Origin: Acidobacteria bacterium AH-259-G07
GTDB taxonomy: Bacteria > Acidobacteriota > UBA6911 > RPQK01 > JADFOI01
Reading direction: 5' to 3'
Length of the DNA: 8,726 bases
Assembly: GCA_027717925.1 (NCBI GenBank)
Contig: JALLON010000112.1
Span: 1 to 8,726 of the forward strand
The position numbers and the translations under genes were made by a program. The notes under the pieces were generated by a model. It was not told the DNA's origin. It did not search any database and saw only the letters and a program-made list of their open reading frames with translations. This document shows positions 6,083 to 8,726 of the stretch, piece after piece. The first letter of the stretch is position 1. Each line of letters starts with the position of its first letter.

Positions 6083-6411
6083 TGCCGTCACGCTCAGCCA
6101 GGTACCGAAATCGCGACACGGGCCAACTGGACGGCCAGACTCTGCCGGTCGATTTTGTGGCCAACGCGGCCAGTTTGGGTGCGCGGGCGATTCGCGCCCA
6201 AACAGTAAGCGATTTGTCCCGGGCTTTGGAGGAAGCCCGTAAGGAAGATCGGACAACCGTCATTGTCATCGAAGTGGATAAGATGGAAGGAGTCCCCGGC
6301 TATGAATCCTGGTGGGATGTTGCAGTGTCGGAAGTTTCAGAGATGGCGACGGTGCAAGAGGCCCGAGCCGAGTACGAAAAAGCGGTGAAAGACGAACGCA
6401 TCTTCCTGTAG
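6082..6411 (+). pseudogene. iolD: C-terminal remnant of IolD (trihydroxycyclohexane-1,2-dione hydrolase)
   Basis: From about 6100 the frame encodes RYRNRDTGQLDG, then LPVDFVANAASLGARAI, then an alpha-helical segment, then VIVIEVDKMEGVPGYESWWDVAVSEVSEM, ending IFL with TAG. This matches the end of IolD, a thiamine-diphosphate enzyme of myo-inositol catabolism that is about 600-640 residues long in full. GYESWWDV followed by VSE is a distinctive signature. Only ~104 of those residues remain. The pyrimidine-binding domain and the diphosphate/Mg-binding GDG motif are gone, so no catalysis is possible. The frame closes at TAA 6052-6054 inside the membrane protein gene, and homology starts essentially at that gene's stop. 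A GTG at 6082 could serve as a start, but there is no reason to expect a functional product. No other inositol gene is in the window. Confidence 0.8.
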
Positions 6412-6431
6412 CTCGGAGAACGTGGTGGACG

Positions 6432-6842
6432 TCAGTATTCTTGGCCGGACAGAGGGGAATCCAGGATGGGCAGTGTTTGGATCTCTCCAGTTGGTTTCTT
6501 GAGCGTCACCTCCTCAAAAAGCAGAGAAGGAACGACAAAAGACACTATAGCGACAGTTGCTGGGGCTGTTGGCAGCCGAAAAGGAGGAGAGAAGGGCACA
6601 CTGTGGACCGTGTAGGTGTCCGAGGTAGCCACAATGTCCTTGAAAGCTCTCACGCTGAAGTTCGAGAGTTGAAGATTTCGTATCAATTCCTCACGGCCAT
6701 CGGGGTAAACCTTGAAGGCAAGATTCATCCCTTGGATCTGAGTGGTTTCCGATCCGGATGGCATGAAGAAGCGCCGAGACCCATCCTGAAGCGCCTGGAA
6801 AGAGCGATTTCCAATGCGTCGGACGATGATTCCGTACTCTTT
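6432..6842 (-). pseudogene. downstream part of the interrupted TldD/PmbA-like gene
   Basis: Directly after the in-frame TAA at 6843-6845 the same reading frame continues for 136 codons to TGA at 6434-6432. It starts KEYGIIVRRIGNRSFQ and includes YPDGREELIRNLQ, which parallels YADGREELVRG in the neighbouring paralogue. It ends LPILDSPLSGQEY, as the paralogue ends PPILSPPFSAERY. This is the C-terminal beta-rich domain of the TldD/PmbA fold. An ATG at 6764 is in frame but has no visible purpose as an independent start. Without the upstream part this fragment would not be secreted. It converges with the IolD remnant, 20 bases apart, with no obvious terminator between them. Confidence 0.75.
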
Positions 6843-8207
6843 TTACCAGTCCTGCATCAGGGTTAATAACTCTTGTTTGAGTTCTCCACCATTTAATTCA
6901 CGAGTAGACCTGACAATCAGGTTACTTGGGAAAGGGCCGGAACCTCTCCGATTGCCTGTACTTTGCATGACTCCTGGTACAGGACTGCGGGTGCTTAATA
7001 GCGTTTTGAGGATCCCACGCTGAACCACCCTAGTCTCACCTGCCGCGACTCCGTCATCATCGATCCCATATCCACCCACCAGGGCATGGTCTTCGTACTC
7101 AGTGAGGGTGGGATCGTCGATCACATGAAGAAAGCGGGGCAGCACCCTGGCGCCAAGTCTGTCTTGGAATGGGTTCTGCGCCTGTTCCGCAAAACGTTGA
7201 TATCGAGGATCGTCGGTAATGGGACGCCGAATGGCCAACAGTCTGGGTGCAAAACCCTGAGCGAATAGTTCTGCTGCTGCCTGTCCTTCAAACAAAACCG
7301 GACCGTTGTACAGATCGACAAGTGGAGCTTTCCTCAATGTTGCCAAACGCCTGCCCATTTCTCGAACACGATTGACAAGTTCTTGCTTTTCAGGAAGGTC
7401 ATGGCGTGAACGTCCAAATAGCGCAATAAAGTCCTCCAGCGGCATGCCATCTTCCGCCTGGGTGCCAGCGCGTACAGTAAAAGAGGTGTACGATCTGTTG
7501 CGCTCAAAAGAAGTTCCTTCGCTGTTGACGTACTGAGTATGGAAATTGGTTACCTCGAACTCGACCTTGGAGGTAAAAATATGGGGCATCTCTTTGAACA
7601 GCACGGAAATGTCCCGCACCAACTCCTCTGCCGCTGCCAGATCGATTCCGGCCGATTGCCGCCGATCTATGATCTCGGTTGGTTGCTCTTTACTGAAGTC
7701 CGGAACTTCATCCGTTCGGGTCTTGTTTTGCAGTGCAGCACGTTTTTTTGACAGATCTTCCAATGCCATCTTGTAAGCTGCGTCGGTGGCAAGCCAGATG
7801 TGTCGTCTGATTTCCTTGTAGTCATCCTCTACCGGAAGACTTATTCTTCCGCCGAACATTCGTGCCAGCCCTGAACGACCCATCGAAAGAGACAGAAAAT
7901 TGGTGTTGTCCAGTGTGTAGTCACCCACCCGAACCTCCACAACCAGTTGACGCGCTTTTCTTTCCTCACTGCTCAGTAGACTTCCAAGTGTGCCGGAGGC
8001 TCCTGCGCTCTTGGTGTCGCGTACTCGATAACTGATGAAATAGGGTTTTTCGAGTTCTTCGAGTTGAAGTTTCTCAATGGAACGCGCCAGCTCATCCTGC
8101 ATGGCTCTCATCACCACGTCGTCTTGAGCGTAGAGAGGCCAGACTAATAGACTTGTAAACAGGGCTCCAAAAACGAGTGTCTTTCGTAGCGAGTTCTCAA
8201 AGACCAT
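6843..8207 (-). CDS. secreted TldD/PmbA-like (U62-type) protein, truncated by an in-frame TAA
   Basis: This codes for 454 residues. Residues 1-27 are a signal peptide (positive ...LRK, hydrophobic TLVFGALFTSLLVW, cleavage likely after LYA), so the protein is exported. The rest resembles the extracytoplasmic relatives of TldD/PmbA 'modulator of DNA gyrase' proteins: KPYFISYRVRD near the start, a helical linker, RVREMGRRLATLRKAP, then VLFEGQAAAELFAQGFAP where TldD has its HExxxH zinc site. Here the histidines are absent, as in PmbA, so metalloprotease activity by this chain is doubtful. Toward the end are HALVGGYGIDDDGV and GILKTLLSTRSPVPG. It terminates at MQDW-TAA, while homology runs on in frame for 136 codons. 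The start at 8207 is preferred over 8378 because the signal peptide begins there and GGAG lies ten bases upstream. It overlaps the upstream paralogue by 11 bases. Confidence 0.8.
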   Translation of the reverse strand: MVFENSLRKTLVFGALFTSLLVWPLYAQDDVVMRAMQDELARSIEKLQLEELEKPYFISYRVRDTKSAGASGTLGSLLSSEERKARQLVVEVRVGDYTLDNTNFLSLSMGRSGLARMFGGRISLPVEDDYKEIRRHIWLATDAAYKMALEDLSKKRAALQNKTRTDEVPDFSKEQPTEIIDRRQSAGIDLAAAEELVRDISVLFKEMPHIFTSKVEFEVTNFHTQYVNSEGTSFERNRSYTSFTVRAGTQAEDGMPLEDFIALFGRSRHDLPEKQELVNRVREMGRRLATLRKAPLVDLYNGPVLFEGQAAAELFAQGFAPRLLAIRRPITDDPRYQRFAEQAQNPFQDRLGARVLPRFLHVIDDPTLTEYEDHALVGGYGIDDDGVAAGETRVVQRGILKTLLSTRSPVPGVMQSTGNRRGSGPFPSNLIVRSTRELNGGELKQELLTLMQDW

Positions 8208-8724
8208 GGCTGTAACGCTCCGCTGAAAAAGGTGGTGACAGGATCGGTGGCCTCTCCTGGGACTTGGCTTTTTTCTGCACCTCGATCTGGGAGATGAAGA
8301 CGGCTGGAGATGCAGCTGAAACAGGGACTCCTCCGGACTCTGCTCCACAGACGCCGTTAAATACCTCGATTTGGTCATCAGCTGCAGCGATCTGGCTAAA
8401 AGCGGTAAGAGGTGTACCGATCAGGTCAACACCACGCACCAGCTCTTCTCGCCCGTCTGCATAGATTCGGTAGACCATGATGGGTAATACATTGAAAACA
8501 TTGGGGATACTTCTCCCTGTCATGGTGAATCCTCCTTGAATATCCTCAAAAAACAGACCAAATGGTTTGTTTTGAGCTTTCAACTTATCAATCAGCAGAT
8601 TTTTTAACTGGTCTCTCGAAACAGGATTGGATACGTCCACGAGGAGGTTCGATTGGCGCGCCACGGGTGCAAAGCCAGGCTGAGAGCGTCCATGGCCGTT
8701 GGATTGGGAGAACCCTTCAATCGG
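8197..8724 (-). CDS. C-terminal part of a second TldD/PmbA-like protein, cut by the window edge
   Basis: The frame is open to the right edge, so the N-terminus lies outside. The visible 175 residues begin PIEGFSQSNGHGRSQPGFAP, contain NLLVDVSNPVSRDQLKNLL, FGLFFEDIQGGF and YRIYADGREELVRGVDL, and end ILSPPFSAERYSHGL with TGA (8199-8197). The order of motifs matches the C-terminal domain of the next gene downstream, so the two are tandem paralogues in one operon. In related bacteria such pairs are often adjacent and, like TldD with PmbA (TldE), may form a heteromer in which one partner carries the catalytic site. Whether this copy has HExxxH cannot be seen. A GTG at 8664 is internal, not the start. 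Confidence 0.8.
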   Translation of the reverse strand, partial: PIEGFSQSNGHGRSQPGFAPVARQSNLLVDVSNPVSRDQLKNLLIDKLKAQNKPFGLFFEDIQGGFTMTGRSIPNVFNVLPIMVYRIYADGREELVRGVDLIGTPLTAFSQIAAADDQIEVFNGVCGAESGGVPVSAASPAVFISQIEVQKKAKSQERPPILSPPFSAERYSHGL

Positions 8725-8726
8725 AG

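Noticed and set aside
6412..6431. Bidirectional terminator between the converging IolD remnant and TldD-like gene
   Set aside because: The 20-base gap has no stable inverted repeat or T-run.
6843..6845. TAA reassigned as a sense codon
   Set aside because: TAA terminates the MscS and M50 genes at natural family ends in the same window, and no other gene needs read-through.
8208..8378. N-terminal extension of the TldD-like protein to 8378
   Set aside because: It lies wholly inside the upstream paralogue's coding sequence, has no family resemblance and would bury the signal peptide.

Overview
The window looks like chromosomal DNA from an uncultured or poorly studied bacterium with moderate GC content and the standard genetic code. 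TAA, TAG and TGA all end intact genes here. The tandem secreted TldD/PmbA-like proteins, the small four-helix membrane protein and the trace of a TPR-type C-terminus are reminiscent of Acidobacteriota or a similar soil/sediment phylum. That is an impression from family content, not a proven assignment. I saw no phage, transposase, CRISPR, toxin-antitoxin or defence genes.

Left part (1-4716, all minus strand): a compact leftward cluster of a SpoU/TrmH-type RNA methyltransferase (4716-3943), the replication-associated AAA+ ATPase RarA (3950-2496, overlapping the methyltransferase by 8 nt), a site-2-protease-like M50 membrane metalloprotease with two CBS domains (2446-1283) and an MscS-type mechanosensitive channel (1189-107). 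A further gene seems to start at 43 and run off the left edge. The methyltransferase has a strong extended -10 promoter just before its GTG, so its message may be nearly leaderless. RarA carries a lysine-rich C-terminal tail made by an octamer tandem repeat.

Middle (4721-6431): tsaC/YrdC-type threonylcarbamoyl-AMP synthase is divergent from the methyltransferase, and its 5' end contains a heptamer tandem repeat. Beyond it lies a debris zone. It holds the last ~23 codons of a TPR-type protein on the minus strand directly abutting the tsaC stop, then a small intact-looking four-helix membrane protein, then the last ~100 codons of an inositol-catabolism enzyme (IolD) joined directly to the end of the membrane protein gene. 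This reads as a scar of past rearrangement.

Right part (6432-8724, minus strand): two consecutive TldD/PmbA-like (U62-type) genes. The upstream one is cut by the window edge. The downstream one has a signal peptide and is split by a single in-frame TAA at 6843-6845, with the reading frame and family homology continuing for 136 codons beyond.

The left cluster is housekeeping (RNA modification, replication-fork maintenance, membrane proteolysis, osmotic safety), and the genes need not share a pathway. I do not find a convincing undescribed system. The most notable signals are gene decay, gene-edge microsatellites and the promoter geometry between the methyltransferase and tsaC.
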